Shown here: positions 45,337-56,751 of the stretch, in pieces | Layout of the letters: every line of letters starts with the position of its first letter | Position numbering within the stretch: the first letter of the stretch is position 1 | NCBI GenBank assembly: GCA_019828545.1 | Contig: JACVRA010000050.1 | Location: forward strand, 372,001 to 436,000 | Origin: Paracamarosporium sp. OC-R06-R3 | Lineage: Eukaryota > Ascomycota > Dothideomycetes > Pleosporales > Didymosphaeriaceae | DNA length: 64,000 nt | Reading direction: 5' to 3' | Translations under genes and position numbers: made by a program | The notes under the pieces: generated by a model | Database searches by the model: none | Told to the model about the DNA's origin: nothing | The model's input: only the letters and a program-made list of their open reading frames with translations

Positions 45337-46551
45337 TCATCGGCCTCTCTTCGCCCTCTTGTCCAGCCCGTTGCTCCCGCCCATTATCTCTGCCCGCAGC
45401 TTCGCCGACTCGTCCTCGGCCTGCTTGAGCCGCGTCCTCAGGCTCTGAACTTCTTCCTCCAGGTCCTCGGCGTGGGCTTCGACGCGCGTGAGCTTGTCCC
45501 TCGCGCCCTCGAGCTCCTCGTGCAGCTCGGCCTGCTTGCTTTCCGTGTCTGTGAAGTGCGCCCTGAGGTCACGGTACTGGTCGTGCAGATGGATGATGCG
45601 CAGGCCGAGCGCCCGGTTGATGCGCTCCGTATCGCTGGCCGTGGGCGTTCGCGGGCTGGCGGGGTGGGAGCCCGAGGGCATCGTCAACGGCGCAATCTGC
45701 TCGCTAAGCGTGCGGCGATGCTTTGCCGGGCGCGTCAGGGCATCCTGTTCGCGCTGGCGCTTGGCCTGGGTGGTGTCGGTTGCGGAGCGTTTGATGGGCG
45801 GCGATCGGACGTCGTCGGCGGCTGCGTGTCGGTAGCTGGCAGCTGGCGGGGTCAGCGACATGGGGCAGTCTGACCGGGGGGACTCACAGGCCGTCAGCGA
45901 CCTCTTGGGCCGCACCGGTATGGGCTCCCTCTCCTCGACCAAGATGTTCGCACCCGACGAGCGGCGCATGACGAGCTCGCCCGGGGGCTTGCCCCCGTTT
46001 CCCACCCACATGCATGCGTGGCGGAAGTTCCTGGTGAACTTGGCCGGGTCGCCTTCGGGCCGGGCGAGCTCTGGCACGAGCCCTTGGTCGAGGAAGAACC
46101 ATTCGATGAGGGCCGTGACGCGGTGGCCGGCGCGGTGGTCGCCCTGGCCGTCGCCGACGTCGCAGAAGGGCGAGTCGAAGTCGACGGCGCTGGTCGAGTT
46201 GACGTCCTCGAGCGAGCGCGACGCGTCCGTGTGCTCGACGATGCGGTAGAAGCGCACCTCAGCCGGGTCGGCGTGGACGTGGGCGGCGACACGGTCCGTA
46301 GGCTGGTGGTCGTCGGGGCCCGGCGCGTACCAGCCGACGACGAGCAGGCGGTTGTGTTTGGAGCGCTTAAGATGGCGGTAGACGGCACGGTCGGAGCCAA
46401 TGCTATCGGTGTCGTTGACGTCGAACTCGAGCCACCTGAAGTCGGGCGCCGCGGCCACGAGCTGCGCGAAGGCCTCTGCGAAGCTCGCGCGGGCGAGCGT
46501 GCGCACTGTGGCCGCCGTCAGCGGCGTCTTGGGGTCGCTAAGAAGGTCCAT
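45337..46551 (-). CDS. uncharacterised protein with C-terminal coiled coil, 404 residues
   Basis: Single open frame, start MDLLSDPKTPL at 46551. Residues about 1-215 look like one folded domain: FRWLEFDVNDTDSIGSDRAVYRHLKRSKHNRLLVVGWYAPGP, VRFYRIVEHTDASRSLEDV, ALIEWFFLDQGLVPEL, RHACMWVGNGGKPPGELVMRRSSG. A basic, Ser/Pro-rich middle follows (PPIKRSATD...AKRQREQ...PAKHRRT, possible nuclear signals). From about 310 to 395 there is a heptad-rich coiled coil (LHEELEGARDKLTRVEAHAEDLEEEVQSLRTRLKQAEDE). It ends KRAKRGR. A nuclear or chromatin role is an inference from the basic clusters; no family name comes to mind. Confidence 0.7.
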   Translation of the reverse strand: MDLLSDPKTPLTAATVRTLARASFAEAFAQLVAAAPDFRWLEFDVNDTDSIGSDRAVYRHLKRSKHNRLLVVGWYAPGPDDHQPTDRVAAHVHADPAEVRFYRIVEHTDASRSLEDVNSTSAVDFDSPFCDVGDGQGDHRAGHRVTALIEWFFLDQGLVPELARPEGDPAKFTRNFRHACMWVGNGGKPPGELVMRRSSGANILVEEREPIPVRPKRSLTACESPRSDCPMSLTPPAASYRHAAADDVRSPPIKRSATDTTQAKRQREQDALTRPAKHRRTLSEQIAPLTMPSGSHPASPRTPTASDTERINRALGLRIIHLHDQYRDLRAHFTDTESKQAELHEELEGARDKLTRVEAHAEDLEEEVQSLRTRLKQAEDESAKLRAEIMGGSNGLDKRAKRGR

Positions 46552-47207
46552 CTGCCGAGCGTCGACGGCACTGCATCATGGGATGCGACTACGATTGGGA
46601 TTGCGGCGGCGGGGAGAGCAGTGCGAGCGCACAAGCAGCGGTGACGGACAAGCGAGAGAGGAGCAAGCACACTGCGGGCGGGGCCTCGGGTCGCTGCAAC
46701 GCAACGGGCAGGTCACAGCGGGCACACCTCGGCCGCTGGGGCCTCGACAAGCACCCCAAGGAGCATTCCAACGAGTCTTCCAAGGAGCGAGACCAGAAGC
46801 GCTCCAAGAAGCCTTTCATCGTCGTCGGGTGCTGCTCGTAGGCGCGCTTGGGCCCCGCCGCTGCCTCGCCTCGCATCCTCCCACGCCCTCCTCACCACCA
46901 CCCCCGCCCCGCACCACCACCCCAACCATCGCCGTGCCTGGTCGATCGTTGCCATCGCAGTCCACTCGAGTCGCCTGATGCTGTACGCGAGGTTCTCCCC
47001 ATTGGTGGGATCCCGATGCGCCGTTGTATCTCTACTCTACACCTTAGATATGTCTCCTTCCACATGGGTCCCACGGCTGATAGCTTCGCCCATCACCAAC
47101 TCAGCGTGTTGAGCTCCTGCGAGGGGCATGCCGGGGGGGACCAGCATGCACAAATATAAAGAGATATCGTCTTCCTGGCACGCCACGTCCATCCATCCAG
47201 CTTCGCC
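46552..47207. other. divergent promoter region
   Basis: About 0.65 kb, GC-rich near 46600-46930, between the coiled-coil gene and the GH127-type gene. Frames on both strands here are low-complexity and not supported as genes. Confidence 0.5.
47155..47160 (+). promoter_or_regulatory. TATA box candidate of the GH127-type gene
   Basis: TATAAA 53 bases before the ATG at 47208. Confidence 0.45.
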
Positions 47208-49670
47208 ATGGCCCGGATAAATGGCCCCTTCAGTCTGCGCCGGGCCCTCGTGGCCCTGGCCGTCTCTATCGCTGCATTGCCAGCTCCAGCTTCGGCCGAC
47301 AGCACCGCAGACCATGGTCCTGGAGGCACTGCCCCCGTTCGCCCCTTCCGTCTCGACCAAGTGCACCTCGGCGACGGCCTGCTCCAGGAGAAACGCGACC
47401 GCATCAAGGAGTTCGTCCAGGCATACGATGAGCGTCGCTTCCTGGTTCTCTTCAACAACCAGGCCGGCCGCCCGAATCCCGATGGCGTCGACGTCCCTGG
47501 CGGCTGGGAGGATGGAGGGCTGCTGAGCGGGCACTGGACCGGCCATTACATGACAGCACTTTCCCAAGCTTATGCGGACCAAGGCGAGCATGTTTACAAG
47601 ACGAAGCTGGACTGGATGGTACAAGAACTCGCCGCCTGCCAAGATGCAATCACTGCTCGCCTGCATAGCAACAAGACCAAAGAGTTGAACCCAAGGGACG
47701 AACAGGTTGCAAACAGCAGTGCCGCCGACTGGGTGCCCACCCATCCCGGATACCTCGGTGCCCTTCCAGAGGATACCGTACTGAGGCTCGGTCCACCCCG
47801 CTGGGCTGTGTACGGCGGAGATGCCTCGAAGAACACTTGGGCCCCATGGTACGGATAGCTCTTTTCGTTTCGCTGACTTGCGCTGACTCAAACATCCAGG
47901 TATACCCAGCACAAGATCATACGGGGTCTACTGGATGCCTACTACAACACCAACAACACCCAGGCGCTCGACGTAGTAGTCAAAATGGCCAACTGGGCGC
48001 ATTTGGCGCTCACCGTGGGAGACAAGAATCAACCAGGATACACCGGAAATCTGACCAGGTCGGATCTCAATTACATGTGGGATCTCTACATTGCAGGGGA
48101 ATTCGGAGGCGCCAACGAGGTGTTCCCAGAGATCTACCAGATCACTGGCGATGCGCGCCACTTGGAGACGTCCAAGGCCTTCGACAACCGCGAGTCGCTT
48201 TTTGGCGCAGCCGTCGACGATCACGACATACTGGTGGTGCCGCAGGACCAGATACCGGGAAGGCGCCGCGCATATCGTCTACACGCCAACACGCACGTCC
48301 CTCAGTTCGTCGGCTACATGAGCGTGTACGAGCACAGTGGCGACCAAGAGTACTTTGACGCCGCAAAGAACTTCTACGGCTGGGTGGTGCCACACCGTCA
48401 TTTTGCCCATGGGGGTACGGGAGGAAACTATCCGGGTGCCAACAGCAACCCGGAGCTCTTCCAGAACCGAGATAACATTGCCAACGCGATCGCTGAGAAC
48501 GGTGCCGAGACGTGCACAACGTACAACATGCTCAAGCTGGCACGCTACCTGTTCCTGCATGAGCACAACGCCACGTACATGGACAACTACGAGCGCGGCC
48601 TGTTTAACATGATTACCGGCTCGCGTGCTGATCAAAGCAGCACTGATGATCCTCTCCTTACCTACTTCCAGCCGCTGACCCCAGGCTCGAGCCGTGAGTA
48701 TGGCAACACGGGCACCTGCTGCGGAGGCACTGGTATGGAGAGCCACACAAAGTACCAGGAGACTGTGTATTTACGATCGGCCGACGGATCTACACTCTGG
48801 GTCAACCTCTTTGTTCCATCCGAATTGGACTGGGCGGAGAAAGGCTTCAAAGTCAAGCAAGAAACGCGGTTCCCCCGCGATGACACGGCCAAGTTCACCA
48901 TCAACGGCGACGGCCCCCTGGACATCAACCTGCGCGTCCCGGCCTGGATCCGTAAAGGTTTCCAAGTCACTGTCAACGGTGCTGCCGTCTCCAATGCCAC
49001 CGCGCGTCCCGGCACATACCTCACTCTGAGCCGCACCTGGACCACCGGCGACGTCGTCGAGGTCCGCATGCCATTCACGCTGCGCACCGAACGCGCGCTT
49101 GACCGTCCAGACATCCAGGCCCTTATGTGGGGCCCCATTCTCCTCCAGACGCTGGGCACGCCTGCAGGCAACCAGCCCTACCACCAGCTCTCGCTGTACA
49201 GTCATCTCGCGCTCGACGGTGACTATGCGCGCGCCGCCGTTGTGCAAACTTCGACGACTCCCGCCGGCGATCCCATTTTCACCATTTCCGCTGGCAGCGG
49301 CAACAGCAATTTCACCGCGCGACCGTACTACATCAGCGACACATCCGCCGTGTCCTCGTACTTCCGGCGCGTAGAGCCGAACGTCGTGTTCGGCTCGCTG
49401 GACACGCGGGTGCCCAACCGCAAGCGCAACGACGGCCTCCCGCGGTACGATGTGCCCGTCGAGGGCATCGCATCGCCCGGCACTGACGGTCCGACGTTGC
49501 TGGATGTGGTGTGGGATTTTGCGCCATTTGCGACGCACGATGCGTTTGTGAAGGCAGTTGAAGGCGTTGTGGGTGCATTTGTAGACAGTGGTGTGTACTC
49601 GCAGGACGAGGGTGACGAGATTGTAAAAGGAGCAAGGGATGCAAAAGATGAGTTGGAGGCGAATGAGTGA
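47208..49670 (+). CDS. secreted GH127/GH146-type glycosidase (DUF1680; beta-L-arabinofuranosidase family)
   Basis: Exons 47208-47848 and 47900-49670 give 803 residues. A signal peptide (ALVALAVSIAALPAPASA) precedes FRLDQVHLGDGLLQEKRDRIKEF, the usual family start. The (alpha/alpha)6 core contains GGWEDGGLLSGHWTGHYMTALSQAYA, AHGGTGGNYPGANS, ENGAETCTTYNMLKLARYLF (Glu417, Cys419) and NTGTCCGGTGMESHTKYQETVY (Cys487, Cys488). In characterised GH127 enzymes the equivalent Glu and three Cys bind zinc and one Cys is the nucleophile. C-terminal beta domains follow (INLRVPAWIRKGFQVTVNG). It likely removes L-arabinofuranose from plant glycans outside the cell. Confidence 0.9.
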
Positions 49671-49971
49671 TGGCTTCTGCAAGAAAGTAAAAAGATCGGG
49701 GGGCTAGAGCTTACATACGTAGATGAATTGTAAGCGTAGATCCTCTTGAAACCCCAATCTTGCGTGATTCGACGATGGCGTAGCAGAGTGCATAGATGAT
49801 GACATGGCAAAGGGAAGTGCAACGCATTAGACATGCAAAGAATACATGCGTTATAGCTAGCGATGGATCAACTTATCGGGCTGCAAACAGTCTGTTTGAA
49901 ATCACCTTCACCGCCAGAGTAGAGAAGAATCGAAGTGGAATATTCAACGCTTTATTCACTGTCTAGGGCGA
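49671..49971. other. convergent 3' region
   Basis: About 0.3 kb between two convergent stops. Nothing else seen. Confidence 0.6.
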
Positions 49972-50708
49972 TCAAACACCTAATGCCTTTGCTATGGCTT
50001 CTCCAACGCCCGTGGCGCTTGCGGGATTCTGGCCGGTGATGAGACGGCCAGACACGACGACCTTTTCGCCCCAGGGCTCTGGCGCCTTGACAAACCTGCC
50101 GCCCGAGGCCTTCTGCAGGGCATCCTCGGGAAGGAAAGGCACGGCGCTCGTCAGGCCGACCTGCTCCTCCTCTGCGTTTGTGAAGGCCGTGATGTCCTTG
50201 CCGGCAACGAGCAGGCTTCCGTCGGACAGCTTTGCGTCGTAGAAGACGGCGGGCGCGTGGCACACGGCGGACACGACCTTGCCGGCCTCCCAGAACTCGC
50301 GGATGAGCTGCTGCGACGTGGGGTCGTCGACGAGATCGAACATGGGGCCGTGGCCGCCGACGTAGAAGATTGCGTCGAAGTCGGCGGCCCGGCCGACGAA
50401 GCTGTCGAGGCGCTGCGTCTTCTTCCACACGTGCTCGCTGTTCTTCAGGAAGGCGACCGAGACATCGTCCTTGGCGGCTTCGACGGACGCGGGATCGAGG
50501 GGAGCCTCGCCGCCCTTGGGCGAGGCGACGGTGATGTCGGCCTTGGAGTGGAGGACGTGGTAGGGGTGCGCGAGCTCTGCGGCGTGTCAGCACGTGGCGG
50601 ATCTAGCGGGGGGCGTCCAGGCGTACCGGGGAGGTACCAGCCCGTGGGCTTGTCGAGGCTGCCCAGCTTGCTGTGCGAGGTGAGCACGAAGAGGATCTTG
50701 GGCGCCAT
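49972..50708 (-). CDS. Hsp31/DJ-1 (PfpI) family glyoxalase III-like chaperone
   Basis: Exons 50708-50627 and 50576-49972 give 228 residues, the normal size of fungal Hsp31 proteins. Motifs in order: MAPKILFVLTSHSKLG, KPTGWYLPELAHPYHVL (Glu28 corresponds to the conserved acidic active-site residue), DITVASPKGGEAPLDP, FDAIFYVGGHGPMFDL and the nucleophile elbow SAVCHAPAVF with Cys133-His134. The family degrades methylglyoxal to lactate without cofactor and acts in stress protection in the cytosol. The end (VVVSGRLITGQNPASATGVGEAIAKAL) also matches. Nothing suggests a special link with neighbours. Confidence 0.92.
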
Positions 50709-51282
50709 GGTGTGGGTGGTTTTTGCGTTGCCTGCAGCGCTGTGGTTTTGTGCCCCGCCGGCACCGGATGACATCACGGCGGGCGCATCTTCGGCCTGGA
50801 CGACGAGGAAGTGGGTGCGGGCCGATTGCTGCTTGCTGTGCGAGCTCTGGGTGGGCTGGCTGGCACGTGACTCGGTGCTTCCCCGTCCTCGGCATCGACA
50901 GCTTACTTCGTCGCGGTACAATACCACCCCGATGCTCACCCCGTGCCTCCTAGTCCTACTTGATCCTCTTCCAAAAACAACCAATCTATCGTGGCGCAAG
51001 ACAAGGTAGCTGAGATGATTCAGCATGCTCCGCCCCCAACCTTCTCACGGCCCAATCAGCAAGGACCACACAACGCTCCGGCTTCAGCCAAAAGCAGCTA
51101 TAGACTACTGCAGCGCACGAAAAAGCTTCAGCTCATGCAGGCTTAGACGCCATGTTGGTAGATGCACAATGTTTGCATCTTGGGGCTGAGACATCCACAT
51201 GTCTATAGCCCTCGCTCTCCCTCAACACCATCGACCCCCGTGTCTTTTACTATCTGTTCCCTGATGCAACTCTGCCGCCAAC
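50709..51282. other. divergent promoter region
   Basis: About 0.57 kb between the Hsp31 gene and the next gene on the plus strand. No gene seen. Confidence 0.5.
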
Positions 51283-53286
51283 ATGGAACGCCAGACATAT
51301 TCCGGAGTCGACTACATTGAGCAACACGCAAGCAGAGACACATCGAGGAGCCCGGTCAGCAGCCTGGACGACCCCAAAATCACCTATCAGTTCGATGTGG
51401 AAGAGGCAAAGGACGACCATGATCATGGCATCGACTGGCAACCGGGCTGGCGCAATCAGTTCCCTTGGATCGGCTTCGCAGGCTTCGTAACCGTCGTGCT
51501 TGCAACCGCAATAGCTGTTGCGATTCTCGGGATATCGAACCACAAGCGAGTCAAGGACTGGCCCTTCGAGAAATACCCCGTCCAGCCAAATGTGCTGCTC
51601 AACATCGCAAACCAAGTGCAGAATCTGGGGCTCATCACGCTGATTGGCCAGGGTCTGGCAGTCGCCTGGTGGCGAAAGGCACTCCAGGGCACGTCTCTGG
51701 ACACCCTGCATCGAAATCACGCCTACTCGTATAGCTTCTACGCCATCATCACGTCCGGGAAACACTTCAACGCCGTTGCCCTTGCCGCGTTGATGACCAA
51801 GTTCGCCGTCGTCGACAGTACGCTGTTCCAGAAAGCGACCAAGACGGCAATCACACAGCAGACCGCGTACATGAATAGCTCTGTGACAGCTTGGATCGCT
51901 ACCGAATGGCCCCAGAACAGTGGTGGCATACCCGGCAAGAATGGGACGATTAAAACAGTAGATGCGGCCTGGGCGAGCGTCATCGATGCGTACACGGGCA
52001 AGATTGCGAACGGCAAGATGCACGACATGCTTGACGAAAAAGCGTCCTTCTTCGATTGTCCCTTTCGACAAGAGTGCTCTGGGACCATCAAAGGTATCGG
52101 ATTCGCTTTCGATTGCTCAACGACGACCGAGGACATCGACTACGGACTGCAGCACGCAAGCCAGCAAGGCGGCGTTGCTTCGTCTTACCCGCTGTGGGAT
52201 GTATCTTTCAACACCAGCTGGGCCACTCCAAGCAAGCCCTACGCCAGCGTGTGGCTCAACATGCTGTATGCCGACAGTCATCGTGGCGAACAGCCAGGGT
52301 CTTGTCCGGGATTCCTGACGCGTCGCTCGTGCGAGATCCGACCGGCGATGGTGCAGTACCCTGTTACTGTTATGATTCCGAGCGAAGAAGAACTGCGCGG
52401 GAAGAACATTGTGACGCATATCAAGTTTTACAACCAAACGTCCAACCTCCCATTCGGAACTCCCGTGGATGGAGAACAGATCGACCAGCTCAAGGTACTC
52501 GAATATCGCGACTTGAACGAGCAGGCCGGTCAGGTATCTACAGTCGGCGCACTCACGTACGTGCTCAACAATCTCTACGAATCCTCGGCCGCGCTGGAAT
52601 TCGAGCAGGAATGGGATGTCAAAGTGGAAGGTGCGCAAGCGCAGAGCATATTCTTCGCCGACAACGACGAAGAGGACGCCAACCGCTGCTACTACGATAT
52701 CGACAAGGACGGCCGCGATGATCCCGCTATCGCACTTCTCCGCAAGATCAACACGATTAGCTTCGTCGCTGGTCTCTATCTCAACGGCGCGCCCACAACT
52801 GTTGTCAGCAAACGCGCCGCCGCCGGCATGCCCAGCCAGACGGTGCTCACGTCCGTCACCGGCATCGTCGAGGAATACGTGACGAACTTTAGCTATGTGG
52901 CCGGTGCGCTCGTCGCAACGCTCGTAACGGTTCTTCTCGTGCTGCCAGTGTACTGGGGCTTCTGGCAGCTAGGCCGCAAGGTGACGCTAGGTCCGCTCGA
53001 GATCACGCAGGCGTTTGGCGCGCCCATCGTCGCGCCGGAAAAGTACAAGAACACGCACGGTGACTTCACGCAGGTGCTGCAGGAGATTGGCCAGCGGCGC
53101 GTCCAGTACGGGCAGCTCAGAGGCGCGCCACCGGGCCAGATGGGCATCGCTGAACCCCACAACGTGCAGTATCCTGATACGGTCGTGCGAGCGGGGTCCT
53201 CGAGTGGGAGGGCAACGGGCGCGGGCCTCGGACTCGTGCTAGGTGGTATCACGGCGGCGGTCGTTGGAGGGAATAGTAAGAGCTAG
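51283..53286 (+). CDS. large fungal membrane protein, 667 residues (DUF3176-like layout)
   Basis: Single-exon frame with start CAACATGGAA. After a polar N-terminus come a TM at about 61-84 (FPWIGFAGFVTVVLATAIAVAILGI), the segment VKDWPFEKYPVQPNVLLNIANQVQNLGLITLIGQGLAVAWWRKALQG and FYAIITSGKHFNAVALAALMTKFAVVDSTLFQKA, then a long Cys-containing extracellular-like domain (CPFRQECSG, CEIRP, NRCYYDID). A last TM lies near 538-562 (YVAGALVATLVTVLLVLPVYW), followed by a cytosolic tail. The arrangement recalls the DUF3176 group of fungal membrane proteins, but I am not certain of the family. Function unknown. Confidence 0.75.
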   Translation: MERQTYSGVDYIEQHASRDTSRSPVSSLDDPKITYQFDVEEAKDDHDHGIDWQPGWRNQFPWIGFAGFVTVVLATAIAVAILGISNHKRVKDWPFEKYPVQPNVLLNIANQVQNLGLITLIGQGLAVAWWRKALQGTSLDTLHRNHAYSYSFYAIITSGKHFNAVALAALMTKFAVVDSTLFQKATKTAITQQTAYMNSSVTAWIATEWPQNSGGIPGKNGTIKTVDAAWASVIDAYTGKIANGKMHDMLDEKASFFDCPFRQECSGTIKGIGFAFDCSTTTEDIDYGLQHASQQGGVASSYPLWDVSFNTSWATPSKPYASVWLNMLYADSHRGEQPGSCPGFLTRRSCEIRPAMVQYPVTVMIPSEEELRGKNIVTHIKFYNQTSNLPFGTPVDGEQIDQLKVLEYRDLNEQAGQVSTVGALTYVLNNLYESSAALEFEQEWDVKVEGAQAQSIFFADNDEEDANRCYYDIDKDGRDDPAIALLRKINTISFVAGLYLNGAPTTVVSKRAAAGMPSQTVLTSVTGIVEEYVTNFSYVAGALVATLVTVLLVLPVYWGFWQLGRKVTLGPLEITQAFGAPIVAPEKYKNTHGDFTQVLQEIGQRRVQYGQLRGAPPGQMGIAEPHNVQYPDTVVRAGSSSGRATGAGLGLVLGGITAAVVGGNSKS

Positions 53287-54618
53287 GCTTACGACTAGCC
53301 TTCCTACTTGATGTTCTTTGTACATATTCTGTGTATTTGCAATGCTATACAATATAATGCGACATAATACAAGACTTACTTTATTCCGTTGCGTTATTGA
53401 CGATTCATACTCTTGTTTTGGCGACTATGGAAAAGATGGCTAAGCTGCAGAGTGCTTTGCCTGCACGACGACCGAACATGTAGACGTGAAATTCCAGACA
53501 TGGATCTGCCATTCGTGCTACGGGCAGAGCTTCAATTGACGCATGTGGCACGTAGCTAGCTAGCTGGATATTTGACAGAAATATCCTAGATGGAAGAACA
53601 TGCGGCACGCTTCACATTTCCTTTCAATCCCTATCCCTATTGACACATCTGAGTTAATGAGAGGGCAGGGGCAAGGTATGTATATGATTTTGGCTCCGTG
53701 TTCTTCTTTTTCTGTCGATTGTGCTGAGGATAATAAACTAATGTATTAGACCAGAGCAATTTGATTGTTACTTGAGGAATGTAAAGACAAATTTTTTGCG
53801 AAGATAAAACGATATGGAAGAGGTAACCTATCCGTCTGTCTGTCCAGTTGACTACTCAATGAAACATTGATAAGAATAAATACTGAGAAAGAAACCATTA
53901 TTGTAATACGCAAGCTCGCGGCGTGCCTCTGTATTGGAGATGAGGATGAAGTGGGGCTGAATATAAAGGCGACATAATGGTATGCGAGACTACGGTTCTA
54001 CCATGTTTGAAAACGACCGGTCGCAGCAACGAACTGAGACCGCTCTAGAGAGCGGTTTATCGGAGATTCAAGAATATCGGGTTAGAAGATTCTTATCATC
54101 TCACGTACGTCGCCTCTCTGTGGCTAGTAGTGTACTGACGTCCCATCGATCTAATACCATTGAGGCACCACTTCTAAAAATGCAAGAATACGACGAAGCA
54201 GAAGTCCAGAACAACCTTCCGGATTCCAGGTTCTCCGCCGGGCGCCATCACTTTACATACCTACACACAGCCTAGATCTCCGAAGCTACGATGAAGCAGG
54301 TACTTGCATCAGTCGCGTGCAGCCAACGAAAACAAGCATCATGCCTCCAAGATATTAAGTATATTGCTCGAGTATCCAAAGCTTGTTTATCCATTGGCGA
54401 AGCTTGGGAAGCTTCCTCTTGCGGCGATGGTAACGGTGCATCCTCGCCTGATCCCTGTTCGCAATCAACTTCATTAGGCAGGTACCAAAGTCGTGGCGAT
54501 CGCATCACTCTCCTTCCCCAATCGTCGTGTATGGGCGACGTCGAAGCTTTGAGCCATGAGTCTATAAAGCGACTTGGGCAGGCTTGGTCCTCGCCAGCTT
54601 GCTTGCCCAGCAGCCAAC
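53287..54618. other. intergenic, promoter of sedolisin
   Basis: About 1.3 kb. A 97-codon frame at 53982-54275 and others at 54291-54671 have no domain or signal peptide and are not supported. Confidence 0.5.
54563..54568 (+). promoter_or_regulatory. TATA box candidate of the sedolisin gene
   Basis: TATAAA 56 bases before the ATG at 54619. Confidence 0.45.
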
Positions 54619-56476
54619 ATGCGCTTCCTTCAGAGATTGGCCGCGCTCACTGCCCTGGCGTTCGTTTGTGATGCACGGCCCACGAGTAGCGTCGTCTTCG
54701 AGAAGGTAGATGATAGCCCGGCCGGATGGGTGCTGGACAAGTCTGCCAAAGTTGACAAAGATGGAACGTTCATTACGCTGAAGGTGCACCTTGTGAACCA
54801 AGGCATGGAAGCTTTCCACAAGCTCGCCATGGATGTGAGCTACTCCACATACTAGCCACGCAGCTGGACTGGAGCTAATCAAGGGCGCAGATCGCAACGC
54901 CAGGCCATGCGCAATACGGCAACCACCTCGACTATCAGACGATACTGAAAATGACTGCACCAAAGGAGGAATCCGTTCGCCTCGTAAAGGAGTGGCTTCA
55001 CCGAGAAGCCCCCAACGTCAAGGTCGACGTCACGGGCGATTACGTTACTGTCGAAGCAACGGTCAACACTGTCGAGAAGCTCTTGAAAACGAAGTACAGC
55101 AGTTACGGTACGAGGCAAGCCGAGAAGGCAGGTCATGAATCTAACTCTGAGTAGTGAACGTGGAGACAAAGGCAAAAACGCTTCGGACGCTGGAATATAG
55201 CCTTCCTTCCACGCTCGTTGGCCATGTCGACATGGTCCAACCCACCACGTTCTTTGGGCTTCGGCAGCTCCGATCCACCATCTCCGAACACCACGAGATT
55301 TCAGACGAACCAGCCGACTTCCATACTGACGCTGTGCAGGCTGTGACAGGATGCACTGGCACGCGCATCACTCCTACTTGCCTCGCTAACTTGTACAACT
55401 TTGCAAAGGCGAAGAACCAGACGGCCGGGCTGCTTGGTATCGCAGGCTTTCTAGAGGAGTATGCGATCAAAACCGACTTCACCACCTTTCTCAATAACTA
55501 CGCCTACTTTTCGAACAAAGCGAAGTCATTTACCTGTACTGGTGTCAATGGAGGCACCTGTCCATCATCCCCTGCGGGCATCGAGGCCAACCTGGACGTG
55601 CAATATGCGGGCAGCATCTCAAGCTCCGTCCCAATGACTTACTACAGCACAGCAGGCCGTGGCCAGTGGATCGGCTCCGGAACCAACACGAACGAGCCTT
55701 ATATCGAGTTCCTAAACTACCTTCTTGCGCTGCCTGCAGCGTCGCTCCCCAACACGCTTTCCATCTCGTACGGCGACGACGAGGCCACGGTGCCCCTTTC
55801 GTACGCGACCAACGCATGCAACCTGTTCTCTCAGCTCGGAGCGCGCGGTGTTTCGATCCTGGTCTCATCTGGCGACTCGGGCGTCGGTAGTAGTTGCAAG
55901 CTCAACGGAAAGTCGTCCTTCACCACGGCCTTCCCAGCTGCCTGCCCTTGGATCACCAGCGTGGGCGGAACAACAGGCAACTCGCCTGAGAGTGCTTGGT
56001 CGTCAGGCGGCGGCGGCTTCTCCGAGATCTTCGGCCGACCTGAGTACCAGAATGCGACGGTCGCGCGGTGGCTCACTACAGACACGACTCACAGCGGCGT
56101 GACGCAGTACTTCAACTCGTCCGGGCGTGCATATCCCGACATCTCTGCGCAGGCCACCAACTTCGTCATCGTTGCCAGCGGCTCGGCGCAGTCTGTGTCC
56201 GGCACGTCGTGCTCAGCACCCACGGTCGCGGGCATATTCCAGCTGCTCAACAGTGGGCGCATCGCTGCAGGCAAGAAAGGTCTTGGGTTCCTGAACCCGT
56301 GGCTGTACGGAACGGCAAGTAGCGGGTTTACGGATATTAAGAACGGGAAAATTGGGGGATGCAGCGGTGTCATTTCAGGGGCGGGATTCTCAGCGGTGGC
56401 AGGTTGGGATCCCGCTACGGGTCTTGGAACGCCAAACTATGAGGCGCTACTCACGTTCGCGACGTCTACCGCGTAG
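54619..56476 (+). CDS. secreted sedolisin / tripeptidyl-peptidase (S53)
   Basis: Exons 54619-54834, 54891-55107 and 55155-56476 give 584 residues. Signal peptide MRFLQRLAALTALAFVCDA, then a pro-domain (to about 200) with LVNQGMEAFHKLAMD, HAQYGNHLD and LVKEWLHREAP. The catalytic domain carries Glu288 and Asp292 in GIEANLDVQY, the oxyanion Asp in VSSGDSGVGS, and Ser496 in VSGTSCSAPTVAG, the sedolisin triad and its SGTSxSxP form. A C-terminal calcium-binding segment is expected near GWDPATGLGTPNYE. Such enzymes release tripeptides from protein N-termini at acid pH outside the cell. Exon 3 is joined through a 47-bp intron with donor GTACGA. Confidence 0.92.
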
Positions 56477-56751
56477 GCAAGATATATATATATATAGTAC
56501 GTCAGGAAATGTTTTTCAAATCAAGTTGCATGGACGTGTTAGAATAGCGCAGAGGTGCAACATGTTAGAATCCAAGATTAAGAACCAATACTAAATTCTG
56601 AGCTCGATGCTTTTAAGTCGTGTTTGTAAAGGTCTGTAAAACTATTACAAGAGTTTGAAATCTTGATTTGATGTACCCACTTATTGAACAAGTAGTGTAT
56701 TTGTTGAATCTACCATATGTTCTGAAGAGTTTCACACGAGAACGCATAAGC

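Noticed and set aside
46589..46955. Minus-strand frames in the 46.6-46.9 kb GC-rich stretch
   Set aside because: No start context, signal or domain; composition explains the open frames.
53982..54275. 97-codon frame upstream of the sedolisin
   Set aside because: No domain, no signal peptide, and located in otherwise non-coding AT-rich DNA.
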